Shown here: in pieces, positions 39,975 through 48,423 of the stretch | Numbering within the stretch: the first letter of the stretch is position 1 | Layout of the letters: the number at the start of each line of letters is the position of its first letter | Assembly: GCF_035999195.1 (NCBI RefSeq) | Contig: NZ_DASYGY010000004.1 | Span: 1-64,000, forward strand | Direction of reading: 5' to 3' | DNA length: 64,000 nt | Origin: Pseudoxanthomonas sp. | Lineage (GTDB): Bacteria > Pseudomonadota > Gammaproteobacteria > Xanthomonadales > Xanthomonadaceae | Program-made: the position numbers and the translations under genes | Notes under the pieces: model-generated | The model's database searches: none | Seen by the model: only the letters and a program-made list of their open reading frames with translations | Told to the model about the DNA's origin: nothing

Positions 39975-42176
39975 ATGGATGTCTCCCACCTGCTCGATGA
40001 TCTGAATCCCGCCCAGCGCGACGCCGTCTCCGCCGAACCCGGCCACTACCTGGTCCTGGCCGGCGCCGGCTCCGGCAAGACCCGCGTGCTGACCCACCGC
40101 ATCGCCTGGCTCAACGAAGTCCACGGCGTACCGACCCACGGCATCCTCGCGGTGACCTTCACCAACAAGGCCGCGGGCGAGATGCGTGCGCGCGCCGACG
40201 TGCAGCTGCGCAACGGCAGCCGCGGCATGTGGATCGGCACCTTCCACGGCCTGGCGCATCGCCTGCTGCGCCTGCACTGGCAGGAGGCGAAGCTGCCCGA
40301 GACCTTCCAGGTGCTGGACAGCGACGACCAGCAGCGGCTGGTCAAGCGCGTGGTGCAGGCGATGGAGCTGGACGAGGGCAAGTACCCGCCCAAGCAGCTC
40401 ACCTGGTGGATCAACGAGCAGAAGGACGAAGGGCGCCGGCCCGAGCACATCCAGCCCGCGCCGAACGACGACTGGCTGGACGTGCGCCGGCAGGTCTATG
40501 CCGGTTACCAGGAGCGCTGCGACCGTGCCGGCCTGGTCGATTTCGCCGAACTGCTGCTGCGCGCGCACGAAGTGCTCCGCGATACGCCGGCGCTGCTGGC
40601 GCATTACCGCACGCGCTTCCGGCAGATCCTGGTGGACGAGTTCCAGGACACCAATGCCATCCAGTACGCCTTCGTGCGTGTGCTGGCCGGCGACACCGGA
40701 CATGTCTTCGTGGTCGGCGACGACGACCAGAGCATCTACGGCTGGCGCGGGGCGAAGGTGGAGAACATGCAGCAGTTCCTGCGCGACTATCCGTCGGCGC
40801 GGACCATCCGGCTGGAACAGAACTACCGCTCCAGCGCCAACATCCTGGGCGCCGCCAACGCGGTGATCGCGCACAATCCGGACCGCATCGGCAAGCAGCT
40901 GTGGACCGACACCGGCGACGGCGAGCCGATCGACCTGTACGCCGCGTACAACGAGATGGACGAAGCCCGCTTCGTCGTCGAGCGCATCCGGCAATGGGTG
41001 CGCGATGGCGGCAGCCTGGGCGATGCCGCCATTCTCTACCGCAGCAATGCGCAGTCGCGCGCGTTCGAAGAAGCGCTGCTGTCCGAACAGGTGCCGTACC
41101 GCGTCTATGGCGGCATGCGCTTCTTCGAGCGCGCCGAAATCAAGGACGCGCTGGCCTACCTGCGCCTGATGGCGAACCGCGCCGACGATGCCGCGTTCGA
41201 GCGCGTCGTGAATACGCCGACGCGCGGCATCGGCGAGCGCACGCTGGACGAGGTGCGCCGGCTGGCGCGCGGTGCGCGCGTGTCGCTGTGGGGTGCGGCT
41301 TCGCTGGCGGCGCAAGGCACGGAACTGGCCGGGCGCGCACGCAACGCGCTGGCCGCCTTTGCCGCCCTGGTCGACCAGCTCGCCGAGGAAACCGAGGACA
41401 TGACGCTGGCCGAACGCGTCGACCACGTGCTCGCGCGCTCGGGCCTGCGCGAGCACTGGGCGCGGGAAAGCCGGGGCGGGCTGGATTCGGAATCGCGCAC
41501 CGAGAACCTGGACGAACTGGTGTCGGTCGCCTCGCGCTTCGTGCGCCGCGAGGACATCGCCGCCGAAGAGGACGGCCAAGAAGGCATGAGCGAGCTGGTG
41601 GCGTTCCTGTCCTACGCCGCCTTGGAAGCGGGCGAAGGCCAGGTCGAGGCGGGCGAGGACGGCGTGCAGCTGATGACGCTGCACTCGGCCAAGGGACTGG
41701 AATTTCCGCTGGTGTTCCTGGCCGGGCTGGAAGAGGGGCTGTTCCCGAGCAACCGGTCGCTGGACGAGAGCGGGCGGCTGGAGGAGGAGCGCCGTCTGGC
41801 CTACGTCGGCATCACCCGCGCGCGCCAGAAGCTGGTCCTGAGCTATGCGGAGGCGCGCCGCCTGCATGGCCAGGACATGTACGGCATCCCGTCGCGCTTC
41901 CTGCGCGAGATCCCGGCCAGCCTGCTGAACGAGGTGCGGCCGCGCGTGCAGGTCAGCCGGCCGGCCTCCGGGTTCGCCACGCGGGTGACGCCCGGCCATG
42001 CCAGCCTGGAGGCGCCGGGCCTCAAGCTGGGCCAGACGGTCACCCACGCCAAGTTCGGCGCGGGCGTGGTGACGGATTACGAGGGCAGCGGCGCGCACGC
42101 GCGGGTGCAGGTCAACTTCGACAGCGAAGGCAGCAAGTGGCTGGTGATGGCCTACGCCAACCTGCAGGCGGTGTAG
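39975..42176 (+). CDS. uvrD: UvrD/Rep-type DNA helicase II
   Basis: 733 residues. SF1 helicase motifs are in order: Q-motif LNPAQRDAV, Walker A GAGSGKTRVL near 30, Ia FTNKAAGEMRAR, II VDEFQDTN near 222, III GDDDQSIYGWRGA, IV QNYRSSANIL, V MTLHSAKGLEFPLVFL and VI AYVGITRARQKL. The C-terminus holds a Tudor-like fold (VTHAKFGAGVVTDYEGSGAHARVQVNF), as in UvrD and PcrA. It unwinds DNA in nucleotide excision and mismatch repair. ATG at 39975 gives MDVSHLLDDLNPAQ, the usual start. Confidence 0.96.
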   Translation: MDVSHLLDDLNPAQRDAVSAEPGHYLVLAGAGSGKTRVLTHRIAWLNEVHGVPTHGILAVTFTNKAAGEMRARADVQLRNGSRGMWIGTFHGLAHRLLRLHWQEAKLPETFQVLDSDDQQRLVKRVVQAMELDEGKYPPKQLTWWINEQKDEGRRPEHIQPAPNDDWLDVRRQVYAGYQERCDRAGLVDFAELLLRAHEVLRDTPALLAHYRTRFRQILVDEFQDTNAIQYAFVRVLAGDTGHVFVVGDDDQSIYGWRGAKVENMQQFLRDYPSARTIRLEQNYRSSANILGAANAVIAHNPDRIGKQLWTDTGDGEPIDLYAAYNEMDEARFVVERIRQWVRDGGSLGDAAILYRSNAQSRAFEEALLSEQVPYRVYGGMRFFERAEIKDALAYLRLMANRADDAAFERVVNTPTRGIGERTLDEVRRLARGARVSLWGAASLAAQGTELAGRARNALAAFAALVDQLAEETEDMTLAERVDHVLARSGLREHWARESRGGLDSESRTENLDELVSVASRFVRREDIAAEEDGQEGMSELVAFLSYAALEAGEGQVEAGEDGVQLMTLHSAKGLEFPLVFLAGLEEGLFPSNRSLDESGRLEEERRLAYVGITRARQKLVLSYAEARRLHGQDMYGIPSRFLREIPASLLNEVRPRVQVSRPASGFATRVTPGHASLEAPGLKLGQTVTHAKFGAGVVTDYEGSGAHARVQVNFDSEGSKWLVMAYANLQAV

Positions 42177-42184
42177 CGGCCCGA

Positions 42185-42226
42185 TTGATCCAGATCACGG
42201 CGTCCTAAGCCCGTCGGGCGTGTAAT
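42185..42226 (+). promoter_or_regulatory. FNR/Anr-like class II promoter before the universal stress gene
   Basis: TTGATCCAGATCAC (42185-42198) differs by one base from the FNR/Anr consensus TTGATNNNNATCAA. A near-consensus -10 box, TGTAAT, lies at 42221-42226, which would put the start of transcription near 42233 and the centre of the box at about -41.5, the class II position. This predicts oxygen-limited induction of the downstream gene. Confidence 0.65.
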
Positions 42227-42255
42227 GGCCGCACTCCATCAGCGTGAGGTGCGGC

Positions 42256-42702
42256 ATGTACCGGCATATCCTGATCGCGACCGACGGCTCCGAGCTTGCC
42301 ACCAAAGGTGTCCAGCACGGCCTGACCCTCGCCGGCAGCCTGAAGGCCAGGGCGACGGTACTGACCGTCAGCGAACCCGTCAGCACCGGCTTCGACGATG
42401 CGCTGGGCTGGAGCGCGGTGGCGACGTCGCTGCCCGATTTCCAGAAAGCGCGCGAGGACGCCGCACGCAAGGTGCTCGATGCCGTCACCGTGCAGGCGCA
42501 GCAGGCGGGCGTGACGCCGCAGCTGCTGCATGTGGCCGATCGTTATGCGGCCGAGGCCATCGTCGATACCGCCGAACGCGAGGGCTGCGACCTGATCGTG
42601 ATGGCCTCGCATGGCCGCCGCGCACTTGGCCGTCTATTGCTGGGCAGCCAGACCAGCGAAGTGCTAGCGCGCTGTGGCGTGCCGGTGCTGGTGATCCGCT
42701 GA
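42256..42702 (+). CDS. universal stress protein (UspA family)
   Basis: 148 residues, a single Usp domain. N-terminal MYRHILIATDGSELATKG, and the C-terminal ATP-binding signature VMASHGRRALGRLLLGSQTSEVLARCGVPVLVI. It is probably an ATP-binding Usp that acts in stress survival. I chose the ATG at 42256, preceded by GTGAGGTG, over one four codons upstream, because MYRHIL is the usual start. The upstream FNR/Anr-like box suggests induction under low oxygen, known for Usp genes of Pseudomonas. Confidence 0.92.
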   Translation: MYRHILIATDGSELATKGVQHGLTLAGSLKARATVLTVSEPVSTGFDDALGWSAVATSLPDFQKAREDAARKVLDAVTVQAQQAGVTPQLLHVADRYAAEAIVDTAEREGCDLIVMASHGRRALGRLLLGSQTSEVLARCGVPVLVIR

Positions 42703-42712
42703 GCGCGGCGGA

Positions 42713-43015
42713 TCACCAGCCGTAGAGCTTCCAGTACACCGGCGAGACGTCGCTGTTGTCCTTGCTCTTGTCCAGGCGGCCGTCGCCGTCGGAGTCGTAC
42801 AGGTAATACGGCGCACCGCGCGCGGGCGTCACCTTGACCATGCGCAGGTTGCCGGCCACGCGGTACTCCTCGATGGTGTCGCCGTTCTTCTCCGTGCGCA
42901 CCGCGACTTGCGCATTGGCCAGGTCCACGTCGGCGGGATTGCTGCCGGTCGAGGCGCAGCCGGCCATCGCCAGCAGGCAGGACAACGGCAGGGCAAGGGT
43001 CGTCATGCGGTTCAT
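42713..43015 (-). CDS. DUF2782 family lipoprotein
   Basis: 100 residues. The signal peptide ends in the lipobox LLAMAGCAS. The mature part has the DUF2782 pattern TEKNGDTIEEYRVAGNLRMVKVTPARGAPYYLYDSDGDGRL and ends with SPVYWKLYGW. It is a short periplasmic or outer-membrane-facing protein of unknown role. Start at 43015; the longer frame upstream overlaps the region in front of polA. It is divergent from polA and convergent with the universal stress gene, with 10 bp between the stops. Confidence 0.85.
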   Translation of the reverse strand: MNRMTTLALPLSCLLAMAGCASTGSNPADVDLANAQVAVRTEKNGDTIEEYRVAGNLRMVKVTPARGAPYYLYDSDGDGRLDKSKDNSDVSPVYWKLYGW

Positions 43016-43112
43016 GATGGCGTCCGGTCGTGGGAGTGACGGCCCGATTATGCCCCCAATGCGCTGCGGCGCGCGTGACGCCGCGCGCAGGAGCGGGGCG
43101 TAGAATGCGAGC

Positions 43113-45878
43113 ATGACACGACTCGTACTGATCGACGGCTCCAGCTACCTGTTCCGCGCGTTCCATGCGCTGCCTCCGCTGACCAATGCGCAGGGCGAGC
43201 CGACCGGCGCGCTGTTCGGTGTGGTCAACATGCTGCGTGCGACATTGAAGGAGCGTCCGGATTACGTCGCCTTCGTACTCGACGCCAGTGGCCCGACCTT
43301 CCGCGACGAGCTCTATCCCGACTACAAGGCCAACCGGCCGCCGATGCCGGAAGAGCTTCGCGCGCAGGTCGAGCCGATGATCCGCATCGTGCAGGCGCTC
43401 GGGTTTCCGTTGCTGCGCGTGGACGGCGTGGAGGCCGACGACGTGATCGGCACGCTCGCGCTGCAGGGCGCGGCGCAGGGCATGGAGGTCACCATCTCCA
43501 CCAGCGACAAGGATTTCGCCCAGCTGGTGCGTCCGGGCGTGGCGCTGGTCAACACGATGAGCGGCAGCCGGATGGATTCGGCCGAGGCGGTGGTCGAGAA
43601 GTTCGGCGTGCGGCCGGAGCAGATCGTCGACTTCCTCGCCCTGATGGGCGACACCATCGACAACGTGCCCGGCGTGGAGAAGTGCGGCCCGAAGACGGCC
43701 GCCAAGTGGCTGGGCGAGTACGGCACGCTCGACGCGATCATCGAACGGGCGGGTGAGATCAAGGGCAAGATCGGCGACAACCTGCGGGCCGCGCTGCCGC
43801 GGCTGCCGTTGAACCGCACGCTGGTCACCATCAAGACCGATGTGGCGCTGGACGGCGGCCCGGAGACGCTGCCGTTGCGCGAACGCCACGTCGACGAACT
43901 GCGCGAACTGTACGCGCGCTACGGCTTCAACCAGGCCCTGAAGGAACTGGAAGGCGGGGCGATCGACACCGCGTCCGTCGCCGAGAAGGAACCCGGCCGC
44001 GCGCGCGGTACCGGGCGCGTGGCATCCGCCGGCAGCGATGATGCGCCGGTCGATGCCGCGCTGGGCGTGGCCGGCGAGTACGCCGCCGTCACCGAGCCGG
44101 CGCAGCTCGATGCCCTGGTCGCGCAGCTGCGCCAGGCGGACGAATTCGCCTTCGACACCGAGACCGACAGCCTCGACCCGATGCGCGCCAACCTGGTCGG
44201 CCTGAGCTTCGCCACGGAGCCGGGGAAGGCCGTCTACGTACCGGTGGGGCACGACTATCCCGGAGCGCCGCCGCAACTGGCGCGCGCGGCCGTCCTCGCT
44301 GCGCTGGCGCCGGTGCTCGCCGACGGCGGCAAGCGCAAGCTGGGCCAGCACGGCAAGTACGACCTGCACGTGCTGCGCCGGCATGGCGTCGATGTGCAGG
44401 GCTACGCCGACGACACGATGCTGGAGAGCTTCGTGCTGAACTCGGGCAGCAACCGCCACGACATGGACAGCCTGGCCAAGCGTTTCCTCGGCTACGACAC
44501 GATCAAGTACGAAGCGGTGGCCGGCAAGGGCGCCAAGCAGATTCCGTTCTCGCAGGTCGCCGTCGACGACGCCACCCGTTACGCGGCCGAAGACGCCGAC
44601 ATCACGCTGCGCCTGCATCGGGTCATCGCGCCGCAGCTGGCGGCCGAACCCGGCCTGGAGCGTGTCTACCGCGACATCGAGATGCCGCTCGTACCGGTAC
44701 TGGCACGCATCGAGGCCAATGGCGTGATGATCGACGGCGACGAACTGCGCCGGCAGAGCGCCGACCTGTCCAAGCGCATGCTGGCCGCACAGCAGAAGGC
44801 GACCGAACTCGCCGGCCGCACGTTCAACCTGGATTCGCCCAAGCAACTGCAGGCGTTGCTGTTCGACGAACTGAAACTGCCGGTACTGGTGAAGACGCCG
44901 ACCGGCCAGCCCAGCACGAACGAGGAAGCGCTGGAAGCCATTGCCGACCAGCACGAACTGCCGCGCGTGATCCTGGAATACCGCGGCCTGGCCAAGCTGC
45001 GCAGTACCTACACGGACAAGCTGCCGGAGATGGTCAACCCCGACACCGGCCGCGTGCACACCAGCTACCACCAGGCCGGCGCCGCCACCGGTCGGTTGTC
45101 GTCCACCGACCCGAACCTGCAGAACATCCCGATCCGCACCGACGACGGCCGCCGCATCCGCAAGGCCTTCGTCGCGCCGCCCGGGCGCAAGCTGGTGGCC
45201 TGCGACTACTCGCAGATCGAGCTGCGCATCATGGCGCACCTGTCGCAGGATCCCGGCCTGGTGCGTGCGTTCGAATCCGGCACCGACGTCCACAAGGCGA
45301 CGGCGGCGGAGGTGTTCGGACGCAAGCTGGAAGACGTCACCGGCAACGAGCGTCGCGCCGCCAAGGCCATCAACTTCGGCCTGATGTACGGCATGAGCGC
45401 GTTCGGCCTGGCACGCCAGCTCGGCATCGGCCGCGGCGAGGCGCAGGACTACATAGCGCTCTATTTCAGTCGCTATCCCGGCGTGCGCGATTACATGGAG
45501 CGCACCCGCCAGCAGGCGCGCGAGCACGGTTACGTCGAAACCGTGTTCGGTCGCCGCCTGTACCTGGAGTACATCAACAAGGGCACGCAGGGCCAGCGTG
45601 CGGGCGCCGAGCGCGCGGCCATCAACGCACCCATGCAGGGCACGGCGGCGGACATCATCAAGCGCGCGATGATCGGCGTGGATGCATGGCTGGCGGACCA
45701 CCGCGAACGCGCGCTGATGATCCTGCAGGTGCACGACGAACTGGTGTTCGAAGCCGATGCCGATTTCGTGCCGACATTGCTGCAGGAAGCCACCCAGCGG
45801 ATGGCGGCGGCGGCACAACTCAGCGTTCCGCTGGTGGTCGACAGCGGGGTCGGCGACAACTGGGACGAGGCCCACTGA
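43113..45878 (+). CDS. polA: DNA polymerase I
   Basis: 921 residues with all three activities. The 5' nuclease domain fills about 1-290 (LIDGSSYLFRAFHALPP, VEADDVIGTLA, GDTIDNVPGVEKCGPKTAAKWL). The 3'-5' exonuclease occupies about 320-510, with the DxE motif FDTETDSL intact near 345. The polymerase domain covers about 540-921, with DYSQIELRIMAHLS near 698, the O-helix RRAAKAINFGLMYGMSAFG and VHDELVFE near 874. It fills repair and Okazaki gaps. The C-rich sRNA follows downstream. Confidence 0.98.
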   Translation: MTRLVLIDGSSYLFRAFHALPPLTNAQGEPTGALFGVVNMLRATLKERPDYVAFVLDASGPTFRDELYPDYKANRPPMPEELRAQVEPMIRIVQALGFPLLRVDGVEADDVIGTLALQGAAQGMEVTISTSDKDFAQLVRPGVALVNTMSGSRMDSAEAVVEKFGVRPEQIVDFLALMGDTIDNVPGVEKCGPKTAAKWLGEYGTLDAIIERAGEIKGKIGDNLRAALPRLPLNRTLVTIKTDVALDGGPETLPLRERHVDELRELYARYGFNQALKELEGGAIDTASVAEKEPGRARGTGRVASAGSDDAPVDAALGVAGEYAAVTEPAQLDALVAQLRQADEFAFDTETDSLDPMRANLVGLSFATEPGKAVYVPVGHDYPGAPPQLARAAVLAALAPVLADGGKRKLGQHGKYDLHVLRRHGVDVQGYADDTMLESFVLNSGSNRHDMDSLAKRFLGYDTIKYEAVAGKGAKQIPFSQVAVDDATRYAAEDADITLRLHRVIAPQLAAEPGLERVYRDIEMPLVPVLARIEANGVMIDGDELRRQSADLSKRMLAAQQKATELAGRTFNLDSPKQLQALLFDELKLPVLVKTPTGQPSTNEEALEAIADQHELPRVILEYRGLAKLRSTYTDKLPEMVNPDTGRVHTSYHQAGAATGRLSSTDPNLQNIPIRTDDGRRIRKAFVAPPGRKLVACDYSQIELRIMAHLSQDPGLVRAFESGTDVHKATAAEVFGRKLEDVTGNERRAAKAINFGLMYGMSAFGLARQLGIGRGEAQDYIALYFSRYPGVRDYMERTRQQAREHGYVETVFGRRLYLEYINKGTQGQRAGAERAAINAPMQGTAADIIKRAMIGVDAWLADHRERALMILQVHDELVFEADADFVPTLLQEATQRMAAAAQLSVPLVVDSGVGDNWDEAH

Positions 45879-46052
45879 GCGGGGCTGGAACCGGTTTCCC
45901 TTCCGGAACAATCGCTTGCGAAATGTTCGGGAAAATCCTGTCAGGTATATTTGTATACCGATCAGTTCAATAAAATGAATTGCCCCTGAATCTTACGGAT
46001 TTTTAACCGGAATCTTCACGAACTATCCATGTGCGGAGTGGTCATATAGCCC

Positions 46053-46182
46053 GTGACAGATGCAACGTCTGTCACTGATCTCTCCCATCCCCTGGAGCGA
46101 TCTCCCCCGGAGCGACGACCCCTCCCCAGGTCCCGCTCCCCTGGCCCCGCCGACCTCCCCCTGGTCTGCGGGGCTTTTTATT
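46053..46182 (+). ncRNA. sX13: sX13-like small RNA with C-rich loops
   Basis: The 366-bp space between polA and the DUF421 gene contains a run of short stem-loops whose loops are C-rich (CTCC-loop-GGAG at about 46082-46097 and 46101-46113, CCAGG-loop-CCTGG at about 46127-46145), ending in an intrinsic terminator (CCCCGC ... GCGGGG then TTTTT, 46145-46180). An AT-rich stretch (45900-46045) with a CATATA -10-like box precedes it. The content, size and position match the Xanthomonas sRNA sX13, which lies between polA and the gene after it and regulates virulence genes by C-rich loop pairing. The 5' end is approximate. Confidence 0.75.
46145..46182 (+). terminator. intrinsic terminator of the sX13-like RNA
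   Basis: Stem CCCCGC / GCGGGG enclosing a smaller GACC / GGTC stem with a C-rich loop, followed by CTTTTTATT. Its loop is one of the C-rich loops of the RNA. Confidence 0.85.
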
Positions 46183-46244
46183 GCCCGTCGTCCGCCGGAC
46201 CGTGCCTGCGCTACCGTGCGCGAAGTCCGGACTGGGGTTCAACC

Positions 46245-46733
46245 ATGAGTGCGACGTTCGCCGACATGTTTCAACTGGCCATGCCCTGGTGGGCCTTCGT
46301 GCTGCGGGCCTGCGTGGTGTACTTCCTGTTGCTGGCGATGATCCGGATGACCGGCAAGCGCACGATGGGACAGTTCACGCCGTTCGACATGCTGCTGGTG
46401 GTGCTGCTCGGCAACGCGGTGCAGAACGCGCTGCTCGGTGCCGATACCTCCGTTGGCGGCGGTCTGTTGCTTGCGGCCACGCTGATCGCGCTGAACTGGA
46501 CCGTGGGCCTGGTCTCGGCGCGTTCGCCGAAAGTGGAGCGCTGGGTCGAAGGTTCGCCTGTCCTGCTGGCCCGCGACGGACAGGTCTATCGCGACGTGCT
46601 GCGCCGCGAACTGATCAGCCGCGAGGATTTCGAGAAGGCGATGCGCGAAGCGGGTTGCCTGGACATGGCCGACATCCGCCTGGCCGTGCTGGAGAACAAC
46701 GGGCACATCACGGTGGTGGGCCGGCAGCCCTGA
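46245..46733 (+). CDS. DUF421 family membrane protein (YetF-like)
   Basis: 162 residues. Helices near 18-35, 47-65 and 70-90 carry the family motif RMTGKRTMGQFTPFDMLLVVLLGNAVQNALLG. A cytoplasmic domain follows (ARSPKVERWVEGSPVLLARDGQVYRDVLRRELISREDFEKAMREAG), ending LENNGHITVVGR. DUF421/YetF proteins are common and of unknown function. Start at 46245 is the family N-terminus; the longer frame upstream covers the sRNA and is not used. It is convergent with hemF. Confidence 0.88.
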   Translation: MSATFADMFQLAMPWWAFVLRACVVYFLLLAMIRMTGKRTMGQFTPFDMLLVVLLGNAVQNALLGADTSVGGGLLLAATLIALNWTVGLVSARSPKVERWVEGSPVLLARDGQVYRDVLRRELISREDFEKAMREAGCLDMADIRLAVLENNGHITVVGRQP

Positions 46734-46740
46734 CAGCGGT

Positions 46741-46899
46741 TGTAGGAGCGACGTCAGTCGCGACCGAACGTCATCCGATGCGGCAGGAACCGGTTCAGCG
46801 CGGACGAGCCGCCGTGGCGTCGCTTTCGAGGGCGCATCGACTGCCTGGCGGCAACAGGATTGTCGAGGGCACGCGGTCGCGACTGACGTCGCTCCTACA
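46741..46899. repeat. REP-doublet (REPIN-like) element, copy 2
   Basis: A 159-bp element with the same 25-bp inverted arms as the copy at 11388-11538 (left arm identical, TGTAGGAGCGACGTCAGTCG...). The interior is unrelated. It fills the convergent gap between the DUF421 gene and hemF. Confidence 0.85.
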
Positions 46900-46910
46900 G
46901 GAGAGCGAGC

Positions 46911-47840
46911 TCAGGCGAGTTCGGTCAGCCAGTCGCGCGGGCGCAGGTAGTCGAGCAGCCGCTGCTCGTCGCTGCCGTCCTGCGGCGCATAGCCGTATTC
47001 CCAGCGCACCAGCGGCGGCAGGCTCATCAGGATGGATTCGGCGCGGCCGCCGCTCTGCAGGCCGAACAGCGTGCCGCGGTCGTAGACCAGGTTGAACTCG
47101 ACATAGCGGCCGCGACGATAGAGCTGGAACTGCCGCTCGCGCTCGCCGTAGGGCGTGTCCTTGCGGCGCGCGACGATGGGCAGGTAGGCGTCGAGGAAGC
47201 CGTCGCCGACGGCGCGCAGGTAACCGAAGTCGCGTTCGACGTCCTCGCTCAGGTCGTCGAAGAACAGTCCGCCCACGCCGCGGGTCTCGTTACGGTGCTT
47301 GAGGAAAAAATACTCGTCGCACCAGCGCTTGTGCGCGTCGTAGCGCGCCTGCCCGCCGAAGGGCTCGCACAGGTCGCGGGCGGTCCGGTGCCAGTGGCGG
47401 ACATCCTCGTCGACCGGATAGAACGGGGTCAGGTCGAAGCCACCGCCGAACCACCACGCCACCGTTTCACCCTCGCGCTCGGCGCGGAAGTGGCGCACGT
47501 TGGCGTGGGTGGTGGGCAGGTACGGATTGCGCGGATGGAACACGAGCGACACGCCGACCGCGCGCCACGATGCGCCCGTGAGTTCCGGACGATGGGCGGA
47601 GGCCGACGGCGGCAGCCGGTCGCCGGACACGTCGGAAAATCCGATGCCGGCCTGCTCGAACACCGCGCCGTCGCGCAGCACGCGCGTGCGGCCGCCTCCG
47701 CGGATCGGCGAAGGGTCGCCCGGCGGACGCGCCCACGCATCCTCGCGGAAGCGCGCGCCCCCGTCGGCGGCTTCGATGGCGGCGCAGATGCGGTCCTGCA
47801 GGTCGGTCAGATAATCGCGGACGGGCGTGATGTCGTTCAT
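46911..47840 (-). CDS. hemF: oxygen-dependent coproporphyrinogen III oxidase
   Basis: 309 residues. HemF motifs: SLVFHPRNPYLPTTHANVRHF, WWFGGGFDLTPFYPVDEDVRHWH, KRWCDEYFFLKHRNETRGVGGLFFDDL and YVEFNLVYDRGTLFGLQSGGRAESILMSLPP. It oxidatively decarboxylates coproporphyrinogen III to protoporphyrinogen IX, using oxygen. Start ATG at 47840 gives MNDITPVRDYL; three residues upstream another ATG exists. Presence of the oxygen-dependent form fits an aerobic lifestyle. Confidence 0.97.
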   Translation of the reverse strand: MNDITPVRDYLTDLQDRICAAIEAADGGARFREDAWARPPGDPSPIRGGGRTRVLRDGAVFEQAGIGFSDVSGDRLPPSASAHRPELTGASWRAVGVSLVFHPRNPYLPTTHANVRHFRAEREGETVAWWFGGGFDLTPFYPVDEDVRHWHRTARDLCEPFGGQARYDAHKRWCDEYFFLKHRNETRGVGGLFFDDLSEDVERDFGYLRAVGDGFLDAYLPIVARRKDTPYGERERQFQLYRRGRYVEFNLVYDRGTLFGLQSGGRAESILMSLPPLVRWEYGYAPQDGSDEQRLLDYLRPRDWLTELA

Positions 47841-47850
47841 GCCGCGCATT

Positions 47851-48420
47851 CTACCGGGGCGTCCGGAGCAGCCCGAATTCCGCCCGCACCTCCGGCCTGC
47901 ACAGCTGCCAGACCACCAGTCCGTGCAGCACGGCGAACACCAGCGCGCTGACCCACAGCGTCGCCAGCGTCAGCAGGCGCAGCGCGGCGAGTTCCTGCTG
48001 CATCTGCGCGAGTCCGGGCTGAGCGGGCAACGCCTGCACCCACGAGAAGGTCGCGTCGATCGCCGCGATGCCGGCGAAATTGGCCGCGGCGCCCAGCACC
48101 ATGAACAGCACGAAGCCCCACCAGCCCCACGCGCGGCGGCGCAGCAGTCCCACCGATGCCGCGAGAAACGCGAGGCTGACCGCGAGGAAGCCCACCGCGA
48201 TCATGGTCAGGTGCGTGAGGACCCACAGCGCGGGCGCGGGGATCTGCTGGGTGGCCAGGAAGCCCAGCACCGCGTCGGTATCCACCTGCCCGAGCAGGAC
48301 CAGCGCCGCGATCACCTGCACCACGGCGTACAGCGTGGCCAGGAGACCCAGCGCGATCGACACCTTCGCGGTGACGGTGACGAAGGCCGACGGCGTGGCG
48401 ACGGACGGAGCGCGTGCCAT
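47851..48420 (-). CDS. four-helix membrane protein, unknown
   Basis: 189 residues with four hydrophobic helices (about 18-44, 63-90, 97-120 and 148-172). A polar loop with WVQALPAQPGLAQMQQELAALRLL lies between helices 3 and 4. No family is recognised. It starts 3 bp after the S9 peptidase stop and ends 10 bp before hemF on the same strand, so it is probably part of one transcript. Confidence 0.7.
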   Translation of the reverse strand: MARAPSVATPSAFVTVTAKVSIALGLLATLYAVVQVIAALVLLGQVDTDAVLGFLATQQIPAPALWVLTHLTMIAVGFLAVSLAFLAASVGLLRRRAWGWWGFVLFMVLGAAANFAGIAAIDATFSWVQALPAQPGLAQMQQELAALRLLTLATLWVSALVFAVLHGLVVWQLCRPEVRAEFGLLRTPR

Positions 48421-48423
48421 CGC

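Noticed and set aside
42543..45911. A 1122-codon minus-strand reading frame opposite polA and the universal stress gene
   Set aside because: It is antisense to recognised genes with clear motifs; long open antisense frames are expected at this GC content.
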